From Bacteroidales bacterium (lineage in GTDB: Bacteria; Bacteroidota; Bacteroidia; Bacteroidales; JAQXIO01): a stretch of DNA of 64,000 bases. The notes under the pieces are model-generated. The model saw only the letters and a list, made by a program, of their open reading frames with translations, was not told where the DNA came from and did no database searches. The DNA is taken from contig JAQXIO010000029.1 in the NCBI GenBank assembly GCA_029007825.1, positions 1 through 64,000 of the forward strand, written 5' to 3'. This document shows positions 20,415 to 29,319 of the stretch, piece after piece (positions within the stretch are counted from its first letter, which is position 1; every line of letters begins with the position of its first letter). The position numbers and the translations under genes are program-made.

Positions 20415-22490
20415 TCAATTATTTGGACTGTCAGCGGGTTTTTCCTCCTTTTTGACCAACAACTCCATAACATCCGCATCTACTTCCGCAATTTCCCGCA
20501 GTGAGGGATCCAACTCAAGAGCATTTTCTATTGCCATAATCGCTTCTCCCAATTTTAACGGACTGTCATCAGACAAACGATTAGCACAAATAGCTTTTAC
20601 ATATTCATTCTTAGCAACCATTGGTTCTAATAATTTTGACTTATCATATGCCTCTTTGTCTCGCTTCATAGCCAGTAAAAGCAAAACCTCATTCAATCCT
20701 CCACGTAAGGCAAAATAAGAGTATGCCTCCTCAAACCTGCCGTTCATAGCGTTTACAACGCCTGAAAGTTCAGGCAAAACATCCGATGGAGACAACAACA
20801 TATAAATAGAATCGGCCTCGGAAAAACGATTTTTAGCCAATAAGCTTAAAATTTGATTCTGAAGAATCGGTAATGGGGCACCTCGCACTGCAAAAGGCTT
20901 TAAAACCTCCGGATCAGGACGGTTTTCTTTAAGCAATAATTCGGATAGAATAGCTGCAGGATAAAGAAAATCCTTATATTGAAGCATCGCTTTTCGTGCA
21001 ATAAGCTCGGTCGAATCCTTCAAAACATTTTCCTCCAACAAACGCCAGTATTCGTATCGTGACAAGCGTTTCCCGGAAATATAGTAACTGTATATTTCGT
21101 CATTGGTAAGTACACGGTTTATCGAATAGGTAAAACGATACTGCATCTTCCGTACCTGAGGTAAATAACTTTCTACAACCAATTTGCGAAGCCCTAATCC
21201 ATAAATCTCCTTTGTCGCACGTTCCGGATCGTTTGAAAACTTCTTCGCAATAGCCTCCACCTCTTCAGCAACAGGAAGAGAGTCTCGCTTCATCAACTCT
21301 GCAACCTCAAACCAAGAAGCCACTCTTGCCTCCGATTGCGTATACAGCGTTCGGGCAAGATCAGTCGGAAGATTCGATAAAATTAGTTTTTTTGCTGAAT
21401 TCAGACGATCTCTCGCCAAAGCGAGATTTGAGATGTATTTTCCCTCCGGAGAAGACGATACATCTATAAAAAACGATTGCAAAACGGCATCCCGATTATT
21501 TATGATAGAATGCAGTTTATGAAGGGTAGCATCAATCTCTGTCCTGTTATTCCCTAAATTAAAATCAATATTTGATTTTGATACTTCGAATATTAAGTTC
21601 ATACTTCCATCTTCATCCATAAACTGTTTCTCCGGAGAAGGTTTTTCATAATTGTCCTTCAAAGGAAAAGCTGAAAATTCATAATCGAAAAAACGCAATG
21701 GATTCACTGTCCCGTTAGCAATGGTAAGGGTATCAATATAATTCTTCGATATCTTCCGACCTTTGCGTTCGATGTAAAAAAACACATCTGCACGATAATC
21801 GTCCTTTATATTCTCGATATAAGCAGAATCATGATAAGGAATACGTTCACCTTTTCTCAACTCTTTTCGAATTTCCTTATAATCACATAAAGGATCTGAA
21901 GACGGATTAAAATCGTACATACGCTCATGCAGAATATCGAAACCTTTATCATCCCATATAATGGGTTTTAGGAATATACGTTTTGTTTTTGTAATATTAT
22001 AAATGGAGGGCTGTATAATAAGGCGCGAGAAAGAAAGAAACATTCCGTCTGGAATAGAAAAACGTGGCCGGATATGAAAATAATTTCCGATAATCTCTAT
22101 GTCCGTGGGCTCTGCCAGAATCCGATTTTTCAACGCCCCCGTAACCTGAACTTCGGCCAGTTGAATAAAAGAAGGATTTAATGCAATGTCAAGGCGACGC
22201 TTCCCCTTTATATTGTTCACAGTATAGGATTCAAAACCCAAACAACTGAAAGTAATCTTGTCGTTAGGAAAAACCTTGATTGTGAAACTTCCGTCGCTAC
22301 CGGTTGCCGCGCGATTGTCTTTTTGGCTTTCCACCTCAATCATAACATCGGATAAAGGTTCTCCCAAATCATCCTTTATAACACCGGATAACGAATAGCT
22401 TTTCATTTGGGCGTATGAAGAGACGTCACTAAGGAAAAATACGGCAACAAAAAAAATGAAATGAAAACGGCAATGTATATAATTTAGCAT
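20415..22490 (-). CDS. Carboxypeptidase-regulatory and OmpA-like domain protein
   Basis: This 691-residue exported protein has a signal peptide (hydrophobic core FIFFVAVFFL, then SSYAQ). Residues about 33-112 are a carboxypeptidase-regulatory-like beta-sandwich (SGVIKDDLGEPLSDVMIEV, GSDGSFTIKV, FSCLGFESYTV). Residues about 300-372 resemble an OmpA-type peptidoglycan-binding domain (FFIDVSSSPEG, NLALARDRLNSAKKLI). The remaining C-terminal half is helical and ends in TPR-like repeats and a charged tail. It starts 10 bp after the DUF3575 gene and ends 13 bp before the five-repeat protein. The family resembles accessory proteins found beside DUF3575 genes in Bacteroidales surface-structure loci; its role as a periplasmic scaffold is inferred. 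Confidence 0.75.
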   Translation of the reverse strand: MLNYIHCRFHFIFFVAVFFLSDVSSYAQMKSYSLSGVIKDDLGEPLSDVMIEVESQKDNRAATGSDGSFTIKVFPNDKITFSCLGFESYTVNNIKGKRRLDIALNPSFIQLAEVQVTGALKNRILAEPTDIEIIGNYFHIRPRFSIPDGMFLSFSRLIIQPSIYNITKTKRIFLKPIIWDDKGFDILHERMYDFNPSSDPLCDYKEIRKELRKGERIPYHDSAYIENIKDDYRADVFFYIERKGRKISKNYIDTLTIANGTVNPLRFFDYEFSAFPLKDNYEKPSPEKQFMDEDGSMNLIFEVSKSNIDFNLGNNRTEIDATLHKLHSIINNRDAVLQSFFIDVSSSPEGKYISNLALARDRLNSAKKLILSNLPTDLARTLYTQSEARVASWFEVAELMKRDSLPVAEEVEAIAKKFSNDPERATKEIYGLGLRKLVVESYLPQVRKMQYRFTYSINRVLTNDEIYSYYISGKRLSRYEYWRLLEENVLKDSTELIARKAMLQYKDFLYPAAILSELLLKENRPDPEVLKPFAVRGAPLPILQNQILSLLAKNRFSEADSIYMLLSPSDVLPELSGVVNAMNGRFEEAYSYFALRGGLNEVLLLLAMKRDKEAYDKSKLLEPMVAKNEYVKAICANRLSDDSPLKLGEAIMAIENALELDPSLREIAEVDADVMELLVKKEEKPADSPNN

Positions 22491-22500
22491 AACTAAGTGA

Positions 22501-23040
22501 TCATTTTAAAATATAACTGACGGTTGCCCCGATTGAAAGAGGAGCAAAAAGATGCTTATACTGAACACCCTCGTATAAACCATGATCATACCTGCTATAT
22601 TTAGTATAAAGATAACCAAAGCCGATATAAGCTTCTAAATTCCAATGTTTTCCCAAAATCCAGGCATAACCGTAAGTAGGTCCGATCCCCGCGGCATACC
22701 CCTCTCTTCTCACACAGTTAAAAGTAGGATTGATATAAGAATAAAGGAGCGTTCCTCCAATAAAATGACCCGACATAGGAGCCCGAAACCAATAGCGGTA
22801 ATCCCCCTGCACCATCGCAAATTTAATAGAGGGCAGCGATCCTATTGTCCAAGCATTGAAAGCTCCTGACAAACCCACGGTAGAATGCGACGAAACCACG
22901 GCTTCTAATGATAAATTGGGAGATAATGTCAACCAGTATAAAGCATTTGTTTTCAACGAGAGGCGCTGAGCATTTACGGTACTAATAGACAACGAGATAA
23001 AAAAAATAATTAGCTTTAAAATCCAACGAGCAATAACCAT
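22501..23040 (-). CDS. DUF3575 outer-membrane beta-barrel protein
   Basis: This 179-residue protein has a signal peptide (basic VIARWILK, hydrophobic LIIFFISLSI, VNAQ) and the DUF3575 signature LKTNALYWLTLSPNLSLE, followed by amphipathic strands and a closing SYIL. ATG 23040 is chosen over a TTG at 23064 because a TATATTTG element (minus strand, 23069-23062) would place transcription start between the two. It is the first gene of the three-gene outer-membrane operon. DUF3575 proteins commonly sit in Bacteroidales operons for surface structures such as fimbriae, but no fimbrillin gene is present here. Its exact job is unknown. Confidence 0.8.
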   Translation of the reverse strand: MVIARWILKLIIFFISLSISTVNAQRLSLKTNALYWLTLSPNLSLEAVVSSHSTVGLSGAFNAWTIGSLPSIKFAMVQGDYRYWFRAPMSGHFIGGTLLYSYINPTFNCVRREGYAAGIGPTYGYAWILGKHWNLEAYIGFGYLYTKYSRYDHGLYEGVQYKHLFAPLSIGATVSYILK

Positions 23041-23061
23041 ATTCGGAATTATATTTAGATG

Positions 23062-23069
23062 CAAATATA
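23062..23069 (-). promoter_or_regulatory. -7 element of the DUF3575 operon
   Basis: TATATTTG on the minus strand fits TAnnTTTG, 22 nt before ATG 23040. No clear -33 element. The remaining spacer to 23536 is very AT-rich and shows no gene. Confidence 0.4.
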
Positions 23070-23536
23070 TCTAAAATATTATTATAATAGAAAACACAAT
23101 AGCTAATTTTTTTTATGTTTTTTTTGCAAAATGCATTGTGTCACAAAAAAGATAAAATCACTTTTGCAGCTAATTTAAAAACGACTTCTTGGCTGAGTGT
23201 TTAAGGAGGGCTGCAAATTTTTTTACTCCGATTTAATTCTGCTAGGAGTTTTCAGTAGCACTAATCGACGACAGTTGGCATAACTTTTTATTATATTCAA
23301 ATATTTACGTTCCGTGTATATTAGTTGAAAATTTTAAAGAAATTATAGATAGGTAAGTGATGGTCAAATAATGAGAGGTTAAAAAAATATATAGGATTAT
23401 ATTATAACTATTTGATAAATAAATGAAAATAGATTTCCGAAAAGATTTGCACATTTACGTTGATTCAATGTCAATATTGAAACGACGATGAAATTGCTTT
23501 TTTTTCTGATGTTGATTGATGAAAGAACAATAGTGT

Positions 23537-23630
23537 AATAAGTAAACTTTTGAGTTTTACTTATATTTATCTGTGTTTTCTTTAATTCGCTTTTGTAGCA
23601 TAAGGGGGTTGTCGGTTGTAATGAAATCGA
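23537..23630 (+). repeat. Right copy of the ~95-bp direct repeat
   Basis: This is the partner of 16949-17042, in the same orientation. It covers a weaker version of the ABC-F terminator hairpin and the last 24 codons of the intact glycerophosphodiesterase gene. Identity stops abruptly at the GAAATCG end of both copies. The two copies enclose the whole three-gene outer-membrane cluster. Confidence 0.8.
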
Positions 23631-24345
23631 CCTTTTTATCGATCATCCATTGCATTGTTTTTGGATCATCTACTGTCCATGTATTGATTGTAAGGCCTAA
23701 TTCTTTGGCTTGTCCGATCCATTCGGGATGTTTTTGTAAAACGGAATACCTGTAGTCTAATCCGGTACATCCGATTTCTTTCGCTGCTTTGGGAGCGAGG
23801 TCTCCTTCCAGATAGGAGATGTTTGCATTTTTCGTAATGCGGACTAGTTCCTTTATTATAAATTCGCTGAAAGATATATATTCGACGTGGTTGGCCATGT
23901 TCAAAGAATCGACCAGAGATGTAATTATTTTTACGGCTTCCTGTTCTTTTTCCTGTGTTGAGTGTGGCTTTATTTCAAGTATGAGCTGTAAATCTTTTTC
24001 TTTTTTCCCTTCTTCGAGGTATTGTTTTAGGGTCGGAAGAGTTTCGCCATTGGCTATTTTTATATTTTGCAGTTTTCTGTAAGGTGTTTTTTCGATCAAT
24101 AGACCGTTAATGCGGTCGTCGTGGTTTACAACTGGAATTCCATCGAGTGTTATCGATACGTCAAATTCGGAACCGTACGCTGAAATCTCGGCTGCCTTCT
24201 TTAGCGCGAAGATTGAGTTTTGTGCCGAACCCGGGCAATCCCAATACCCCCTGTGGGCGATGACTTTTGTAGGATTTTCAGATAGTAGTATCATTGTAGG
24301 AAAGATTGTTGACAAGATGTATAAACCGATTCTTTTACTTTTCAT
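23557..24345 (-). CDS. Glycerophosphodiester phosphodiesterase family protein
   Basis: This 262-residue exported TIM-barrel enzyme would hydrolyse glycerophosphodiesters to glycerol 3-phosphate and an alcohol. ATG 24345 is preceded by a purine-rich AAAAGAGAAGAA stretch. A short hydrophobic N-terminal segment (IGLYILSTIFPTMILL) precedes IAHRGYWDCPGSAQNS, YGSEFDVSITLDG and PVVNHDD, and the C-terminus has NTWTVDDP and DFITTDNP. In the textbook family motif HRG...PENT the Glu binds the metal; here that site reads AQNS, a variant I have seen in Bacteroidetes members. Its 3' end is the segment duplicated at 16.95 kb. Confidence 0.88.
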   Translation of the reverse strand: MKSKRIGLYILSTIFPTMILLSENPTKVIAHRGYWDCPGSAQNSIFALKKAAEISAYGSEFDVSITLDGIPVVNHDDRINGLLIEKTPYRKLQNIKIANGETLPTLKQYLEEGKKEKDLQLILEIKPHSTQEKEQEAVKIITSLVDSLNMANHVEYISFSEFIIKELVRITKNANISYLEGDLAPKAAKEIGCTGLDYRYSVLQKHPEWIGQAKELGLTINTWTVDDPKTMQWMIDKKVDFITTDNPLMLQKRIKENTDKYK

Positions 24346-24450
24346 TTCTTCTCTTTTAAAATTTGAGCCAAAGATAAGATTCAGATATTGCAACTTTATT
24401 ACAATCAGGATTGATGAGAAAAAATCGGTTTATCCGGTCTTTTTTATAGT

Positions 24451-24488
24451 AAGCATCGTACAGAATCAAATTTTTACGATGCTTTTAT
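24451..24488 (+). terminator. Possible terminator hairpin
   Basis: AAGCATCGTA (24451-24460) pairs with TACGATGCTT (24475-24484), 14-nt loop, followed on the plus strand by TTTATTT. It lies between the TPR gene and the glycerophosphodiesterase gene, both on the minus strand, where the T tract is lacking, so its role is uncertain. Confidence 0.4.
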
Positions 24489-24504
24489 TTCATTACTGAA
24501 TCTT

Positions 24505-25347
24505 CTATTTTTTGTTTTTATCTTCTCTTTGATTTTTCGGCAATAGTTCTTCCAGTTCACCAATCGGATATTTTTCCTCTTTTGCCTTGATAATATCTTT
24601 GATGGCCGAATCTCTTTCATAGAGTTTGAGTTTAATTCTGGCTCTGAGATAATAACAATAGGGATCGTCTCCCAGTTCATAAATGACTTTGTTGATATCG
24701 TTAAGGGCTCGTGCATTCCGGTTTGTCAGAAAATATAATTCTGCGCGTGCAATATAGAGGTCACGATCTTTAGGTGATTTCCCGATAAGGTAATTATAGA
24801 TTTTTTCGGCTTCTACGTTGTTTCCTCTCAGTTTTTCCAGGGTTGCGAACCCTTTTCTCCCTTTGAACGATTCGGAGTCGAGATCCATTAATTTTTGAAA
24901 ATCGGCTTCGGCCAGGTCATAATTCCCGGTTTGCAGGTATAGGAGTCCTCTGTAATAGAGTGCGTCCTCATTATTCGGTTCAATCAACAGAATCGATGTA
25001 TAGTCTATGATGGCATCATGAGATTTTCCCAATTCACCGAAGAGGGCCGCCCGGTTTTGCAACAGGGTGGTCGATTTTGGTTTTTGAGCTAATGCGATAG
25101 TGTAGGATTCGATGGCTTCGTTTGGCTTTCCCAGTTCCCGTTGTATGGTGCCGAGGTTTGAAAGTAACAGAACGTTACGGGGGTTTGCCGGTTCGGTTTT
25201 GAGGGCAGAAATCAGTGCTGTTTCGGCGATCTCGAGCTTTCCGCTGTCAAGAGCTGCGAAAGATTTATCAATCCATTCATCGTAACTTTGGGCGAATGAA
25301 TGAAGGGAAATAATGATTCCGGCGAAGAAGAGTATAGTAAATTTCAT
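24505..25347 (-). CDS. Exported TPR-repeat protein
   Basis: This 280-residue protein has a signal peptide (MKFTILFFAGIIISLHSFAQ) and six or so tetratricopeptide repeats from about residue 22 to 255, with typical spacing (LLLSNLGTIQRELGKPNEAIESY, LYYRGLLYLQTGNYDLAEADF as representative pieces). The C-terminus is highly charged (PKNQREDKNKK). TPR proteins act as protein-binding scaffolds; the partner cannot be inferred here. It is separated from the next minus-strand gene by about 160 bp and is divergent from mscS-like. Confidence 0.8.
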   Translation of the reverse strand: MKFTILFFAGIIISLHSFAQSYDEWIDKSFAALDSGKLEIAETALISALKTEPANPRNVLLLSNLGTIQRELGKPNEAIESYTIALAQKPKSTTLLQNRAALFGELGKSHDAIIDYTSILLIEPNNEDALYYRGLLYLQTGNYDLAEADFQKLMDLDSESFKGRKGFATLEKLRGNNVEAEKIYNYLIGKSPKDRDLYIARAELYFLTNRNARALNDINKVIYELGDDPYCYYLRARIKLKLYERDSAIKDIIKAKEEKYPIGELEELLPKNQREDKNKK

Positions 25348-25442
25348 AACTATTTCTTTCTTGCAAAATTAGCATAATTTCAAAACTATGGATATTTTTG
25401 TAGTCTTCATTAAGTATTAATTTAAAACTAAAAACTATTATT

Positions 25443-26303
25443 ATGTTATTAAATGCTACGATAGACAAGTTTGCAAACATGCAGTTTGAAGACATTATAT
25501 CGACATTGATAGATTTAACTGTCAAATTTACATTGCGTGTTGTTCTTGCAATAGTAATCTTCATAGTCGGAAAATGGTTGATCAATAAACTGAATAATTT
25601 TGTGGGCAATATCATGTCGAAGCGGAAGTCCGATCCTTCCATAATGACATTTACGCGTAGTTTTATAAACATTTCTTTATTGATAATGCTTCTCATCGTG
25701 GTGGTGGGGACATTGGGCGTAGAAACGAGTTCATTCGTGGCCTTATTCGCATCTGCCGGTGTCGCTATCGGTATGGCATTAAGCGGTAATCTCCAGAATT
25801 TTGCCGGAGGGGTGGTTATATTGCTTTTTAAGCCTTATAAAGTCGGCGATTATATTGTAGCTCAGAATATGGAAGGAACAGTTAAGGAGATTCAGATATT
25901 CAGTACAATTCTTACGACGGGCGACAATAAGACCGTAATTATTCCGAACGGAGGACTTTCAACCGGTGCGATAACGAACTTCAGTTCGCAAGACAGACGT
26001 CGTGTGGAATGGGTGATCGGCGTAGAATACGGGCAGGACTATGATGCGGCGAAAAGTGTTATCATCGATTTGCTTAATGCTGACCAGCGGGTATTGAGAG
26101 ATCCTGCTTATATGGTGGCGTTAAAAGAGTTAGCCGATAGTTCCGTTAATATTGTCATCCGTGCATGGGTGTTGCCGAGCGAATACTGGAATGTCTTTTT
26201 TGATATGAATGAAAAGATTTATAAAACATTTAATGAAAAAGGAATAGGTTTTCCTTTTCCGCAACTGGACGTTCATTTAACGTCTCCTGCAAAAGAGAAT
26301 TAA
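25443..26303 (+). CDS. Small-conductance mechanosensitive channel (MscS family)
   Basis: This 286-residue inner-membrane channel releases solutes on hypo-osmotic shock. It has hydrophobic segments at about residues 20-45 and 65-85, then the pore-lining helix TM3 with the alternating small residues of the family (VALFASAGVAIGMALSGNLQ), followed by the NFAGGVVILLFKPYKVGDYI beta domain and a soluble alpha-beta tail. The length equals E. coli MscS (286). A TATTTTTG element at 25393-25400 could be its -7. A strong terminator follows. Confidence 0.93.
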   Translation: MLLNATIDKFANMQFEDIISTLIDLTVKFTLRVVLAIVIFIVGKWLINKLNNFVGNIMSKRKSDPSIMTFTRSFINISLLIMLLIVVVGTLGVETSSFVALFASAGVAIGMALSGNLQNFAGGVVILLFKPYKVGDYIVAQNMEGTVKEIQIFSTILTTGDNKTVIIPNGGLSTGAITNFSSQDRRRVEWVIGVEYGQDYDAAKSVIIDLLNADQRVLRDPAYMVALKELADSSVNIVIRAWVLPSEYWNVFFDMNEKIYKTFNEKGIGFPFPQLDVHLTSPAKEN

Positions 26304-26320
26304 CTTTCAACAGGATAAAA

Positions 26321-26360
26321 ATAAAAAGCTGGTATTTTTTTATACCAGCTTTTTATTTTT
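26321..26360. terminator. Bidirectional terminator after the MscS gene
   Basis: AAAAAGCTGGTA (26323-26334) pairs with TACCAGCTTTTT (26343-26354), with T and A tracts on both sides; it serves the converging channel and amidohydrolase genes. Confidence 0.85.
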
Positions 26361-26421
26361 ATAGTCAGACGATTCTCCGATTTATGAAGTAGGAGGTTTT
26401 GCTGTTTTGGACAGTATGGAT

Positions 26422-27531
26422 TTATTGGTTAAAATATAGGATAGCATTGTTATAATATATTTTGTCAATAACCTTTTTGGGCAAATGTAATCCTTTGACT
26501 GCACAATTGAGATCACTGCTTTCAAAAACCGAATCGGTTGCATAATATAACCAATCTTTTTCCCACTGTTCTTTTATCCATTTGTACTGGTCATTTTTCG
26601 TACTGTCTTTCATATTTACTCCGTAATCGGTGCCATATAAAATACGGTCTGCATAATTGATAATAAAGTTGCGTACTTTGTCGTAGTTTTTTATGGATTG
26701 AACCTGAAGATTTAGAATGCGTCCCGATAAATCGATTTTCATCCGGGGAAATTCATTCATTGTCTTTTCCAGTTTTTCTATGTTCCATTCTTCGCTGGCC
26801 AGATGGGCTCCGATAAAATGGAGGCCAGGGTGTTTTTTCAGGATGTTGTTCCGTGCGGATATTTGTTTTTCATATGAAGGCATTTCCGGATGAAGGAACA
26901 TATGGTATTGCGGGTGGTGTTTGTAATAATTGGCGTTGTTGGGAGCTTCCATCTTTTCGACGGGCAACCAGCAATCGCGGGGCTCTCCTATGTGAGCCAT
27001 TAAAGGAATGTTATTCCTTTCCAGATAGTTGTAAATCGTGTCGAATGCCGGATGGTCGGGCAAAATGTAGTTCCCGTTTTTGTCTTGTATGGACATTCCG
27101 ATGTTTTTCCATATCTTAACTCCTGCGGCTCCGGACGAAATCTCTTTTTCAATATGGGAAATTGTTTTTTTTGTAAAATCCGGTTTTTCGAAGTCTGCCG
27201 CACAGAAGGTTGTAAAATAGGAGAATTGTTTGGGCCTTTTGTGATAAATTTTGTTTGTGATGGCGGAATTATTATTGAGGATATTTATCGAGCCTGGGTC
27301 TGGATCTGGTGACAACAACTTAAAATTATCATTTTGTGCGAAATCTAAAAAACAGGTGTTGTCACTTTTATAATGAAAGTGAGCATCTATTTTAGGAGTT
27401 GATTTATAGTCGGCTGCCGTATAATATTCGGTCGGTTCGTCACAACAGCTGTAGCTGCTTGTGATACAGAGAAAGATAAACAGGAGGCCAAATATATTTG
27501 GCCTCCTGTGTGCTATGTACTTTGTATACAT
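26422..27531 (-). CDS. Amidohydrolase-family lipoprotein
   Basis: This 369-residue TIM-barrel metal hydrolase has the DAHFH motif near residue 49, PLMAHIGEPRD, FIGAHLAS and a late LYGTDYG, matching the amidohydrolase 2 group. The N-terminus has a hydrophobic stretch ending in SSYSCC, which may act as a lipobox. The start ATG is 24 bp after the DoxX-TIM gene, so the two are likely co-transcribed. A perfect 28-bp palindrome lies over codons 8-17. If that palindrome is the upstream gene's terminator, the true start or transcript may differ. Substrate unknown. Confidence 0.78.
   Translation of the reverse strand: MYTKYIAHRRPNIFGLLFIFLCITSSYSCCDEPTEYYTAADYKSTPKIDAHFHYKSDNTCFLDFAQNDNFKLLSPDPDPGSINILNNNSAITNKIYHKRPKQFSYFTTFCAADFEKPDFTKKTISHIEKEISSGAAGVKIWKNIGMSIQDKNGNYILPDHPAFDTIYNYLERNNIPLMAHIGEPRDCWLPVEKMEAPNNANYYKHHPQYHMFLHPEMPSYEKQISARNNILKKHPGLHFIGAHLASEEWNIEKLEKTMNEFPRMKIDLSGRILNLQVQSIKNYDKVRNFIINYADRILYGTDYGVNMKDSTKNDQYKWIKEQWEKDWLYYATDSVFESSDLNCAVKGLHLPKKVIDKIYYNNAILYFNQ
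27481..27508. repeat. Perfect 28-bp palindrome within the amidohydrolase start
   Basis: The 14-nt half CAGGAGGCCAAATA is followed immediately by its exact reverse complement. It lies over codons 8-17 of the amidohydrolase ORF. On the minus strand the hairpin is followed by TTTATCTTTCT, so it could end transcription from the DoxX-TIM gene or control initiation of the amidohydrolase. Confidence 0.85.
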
Positions 27532-27555
27532 GGTAAATTCAGAATTTATACCGGA

Positions 27556-29280
27556 TCAGGCTCTCCATGGCCTTTCGCGTTTGATTCCGGAGTTATATAT
27601 TTCATTGAATATATTGACATCCTCAACCATCTGGAAGTCATACATACCGGCACAGATGAAATCTGCTCCGTTTTCCAAAGCATAACGGAAACCGTCTTCG
27701 GGGCGTATTGCTCCGGCAGCCATTACTTTAAATGCGATAAGCGGTTCGGGACGTGTTTTCATGTATGCGATTGTTTCGTCCGGATTAAAGCAATAGATAT
27801 TGTCGTGCCATTCGCCTCCGTGTTGTGCCGACCAATAGTTGTGGTGGTGAAGCGTTTTCATCCAGAAGTCTGTTTCCAGACCATGGTTTACACATGCTTT
27901 TACCGTTTCGATGCGATGGGCGCCTATACCGACAATGAGACCGTTGCTGCGAACCAGATCCATAACTTTATGTAATACGTCGGGTTTGTTTGCATTCATG
28001 TAATAGTCGGCTGTTTCACCTTGTATATAACATGCTACTGCCCCGGTGTCGATGGCACGTTTCACTTTGTCCAGATATTCCTGTACATCCATAGGATAGG
28101 GTTTGCCTTGTGCATCGTAATTCAGACCGGCGCAATCGGAGATAAATTGTATATGGCCGATGTTGCGTCTCCAGTATTCATCGATGATAGAGCAGAGTAT
28201 AGGATTAGTCAGAAGGGTATTGACCCCACACTTTTCTGCCATTAACAAAGTACTGAATATTTTGTCTTTATGATGATAGGCTTTTACCAGTTGTGAAACA
28301 TAAATAAGATCGCGCGAGTGAGCCCAGCCCGACAATAAGTTGCCGCCGAGAATCAGCCGACTGAAGTTATGTCCTTTGATTTGTGCCATTCCTACAGGAG
28401 CTTTCAAATCTTTCAGGCTACCCATATTCAATGCTCTTCCTGAAGCTCCTGTATTGGCGTCGACCAGTACTTTTTCTTCGTAACTTTCCCATTTGCGTTG
28501 TTCATTTACGGCTATTCCCATAGCTCCCAGTACCGGAAGGGTTGCCAAGCCTTTGAGGGCTTTACGACGGCTCATTCCCGGAGTGCCGGGCTCTTTCAGA
28601 TCATCCGGCATTTCCCGTCTGCCTCCGCAAGGGAAGGATTCGGGTTGCTGTAGATAGGATACAATTTCTTTGGGTTTATCTTCTGTTGTGGTTGCCGGTT
28701 TTGGTTTTGGGGTTCCGCAAGGATAAAAATCCGACTCATTTTTAGAGGTTTCAGGTTTTGAGACCAGGGCACTGTTTTTCTTTTTCGGAGCAAAGAATAC
28801 ATTCAATCCGTAATAACATCCGCTTGGGAGAGCACATAAAGCTATAAGGGCAAAAAACTCTATGGTGTTTTTATCTATAATCAGATAATTTCCTTCTGCC
28901 ATGGTCGCAAAATCCAGACCGGTAAGAGGCGGTTTTGCAATCCAGAACATAAGGAGGAGAAAAAGTCCCCATACGCACGCAAGACGTTCCATAAAGCCGA
29001 GTATGAGTAAGAATCCTATGGCCATTGTACTGATCATGATAAAACCGTCGGTGAATTGCAGAAGAGCTGGATTTTCTGCGATCCATTGGAAGAATCCCCT
29101 GAAAATCCAATTAGAAGAACTGATGTATTCGAATGATGACCAGTCGGGCATCATCCATTTGGCAATGCCTTCGTACAGAAAGTGCCATCCAATTACTACG
29201 CGGAGCATGGTTAATGCTATTTGTTGCCATTTCGGAAGGTTTTTGCATCCTCCGAACAGGAACTCAGAAATGCTTTTCAT
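27556..29280 (-). CDS. DoxX membrane domain fused to a Tat-like TIM-barrel domain
   Basis: This 574-residue protein joins two parts. Residues about 20-165 are a DoxX-type membrane domain with four hydrophobic segments (TMLRVVIGWHFLYEGIAKW is typical). A proline- and cysteine-bearing linker follows (FYPCGTPKPKP, SFPCGGRR). At 237 a twin-arginine motif precedes a hydrophobic stretch (SRRKALKGLATLPVLGAMG), like an internal Tat signal. From about 295 a TIM-barrel domain follows (LILGGNLLSGWAHSRDL, IGIGAHRIETVKACVNHG, ENGADFICAGMYDFQ). The gene lies between a lipoprotein and an amidohydrolase gene in one apparent operon. The catalytic role is unknown; redox or sugar-related activity would be guesswork. 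Confidence 0.8.
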   Translation of the reverse strand: MKSISEFLFGGCKNLPKWQQIALTMLRVVIGWHFLYEGIAKWMMPDWSSFEYISSSNWIFRGFFQWIAENPALLQFTDGFIMISTMAIGFLLILGFMERLACVWGLFLLLMFWIAKPPLTGLDFATMAEGNYLIIDKNTIEFFALIALCALPSGCYYGLNVFFAPKKKNSALVSKPETSKNESDFYPCGTPKPKPATTTEDKPKEIVSYLQQPESFPCGGRREMPDDLKEPGTPGMSRRKALKGLATLPVLGAMGIAVNEQRKWESYEEKVLVDANTGASGRALNMGSLKDLKAPVGMAQIKGHNFSRLILGGNLLSGWAHSRDLIYVSQLVKAYHHKDKIFSTLLMAEKCGVNTLLTNPILCSIIDEYWRRNIGHIQFISDCAGLNYDAQGKPYPMDVQEYLDKVKRAIDTGAVACYIQGETADYYMNANKPDVLHKVMDLVRSNGLIVGIGAHRIETVKACVNHGLETDFWMKTLHHHNYWSAQHGGEWHDNIYCFNPDETIAYMKTRPEPLIAFKVMAAGAIRPEDGFRYALENGADFICAGMYDFQMVEDVNIFNEIYNSGIKRERPWRA

Positions 29281-29319
29281 GATAAATTTATTTCAGGTTT
29301 TTATTATTGTTTTGGTGTT

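Noticed and set aside
20452-20718. 88-codon plus-strand ORF
   Set aside because: It is the opposite-strand shadow of the 691-residue protein C-terminus; low-complexity Ser/Ala composition.
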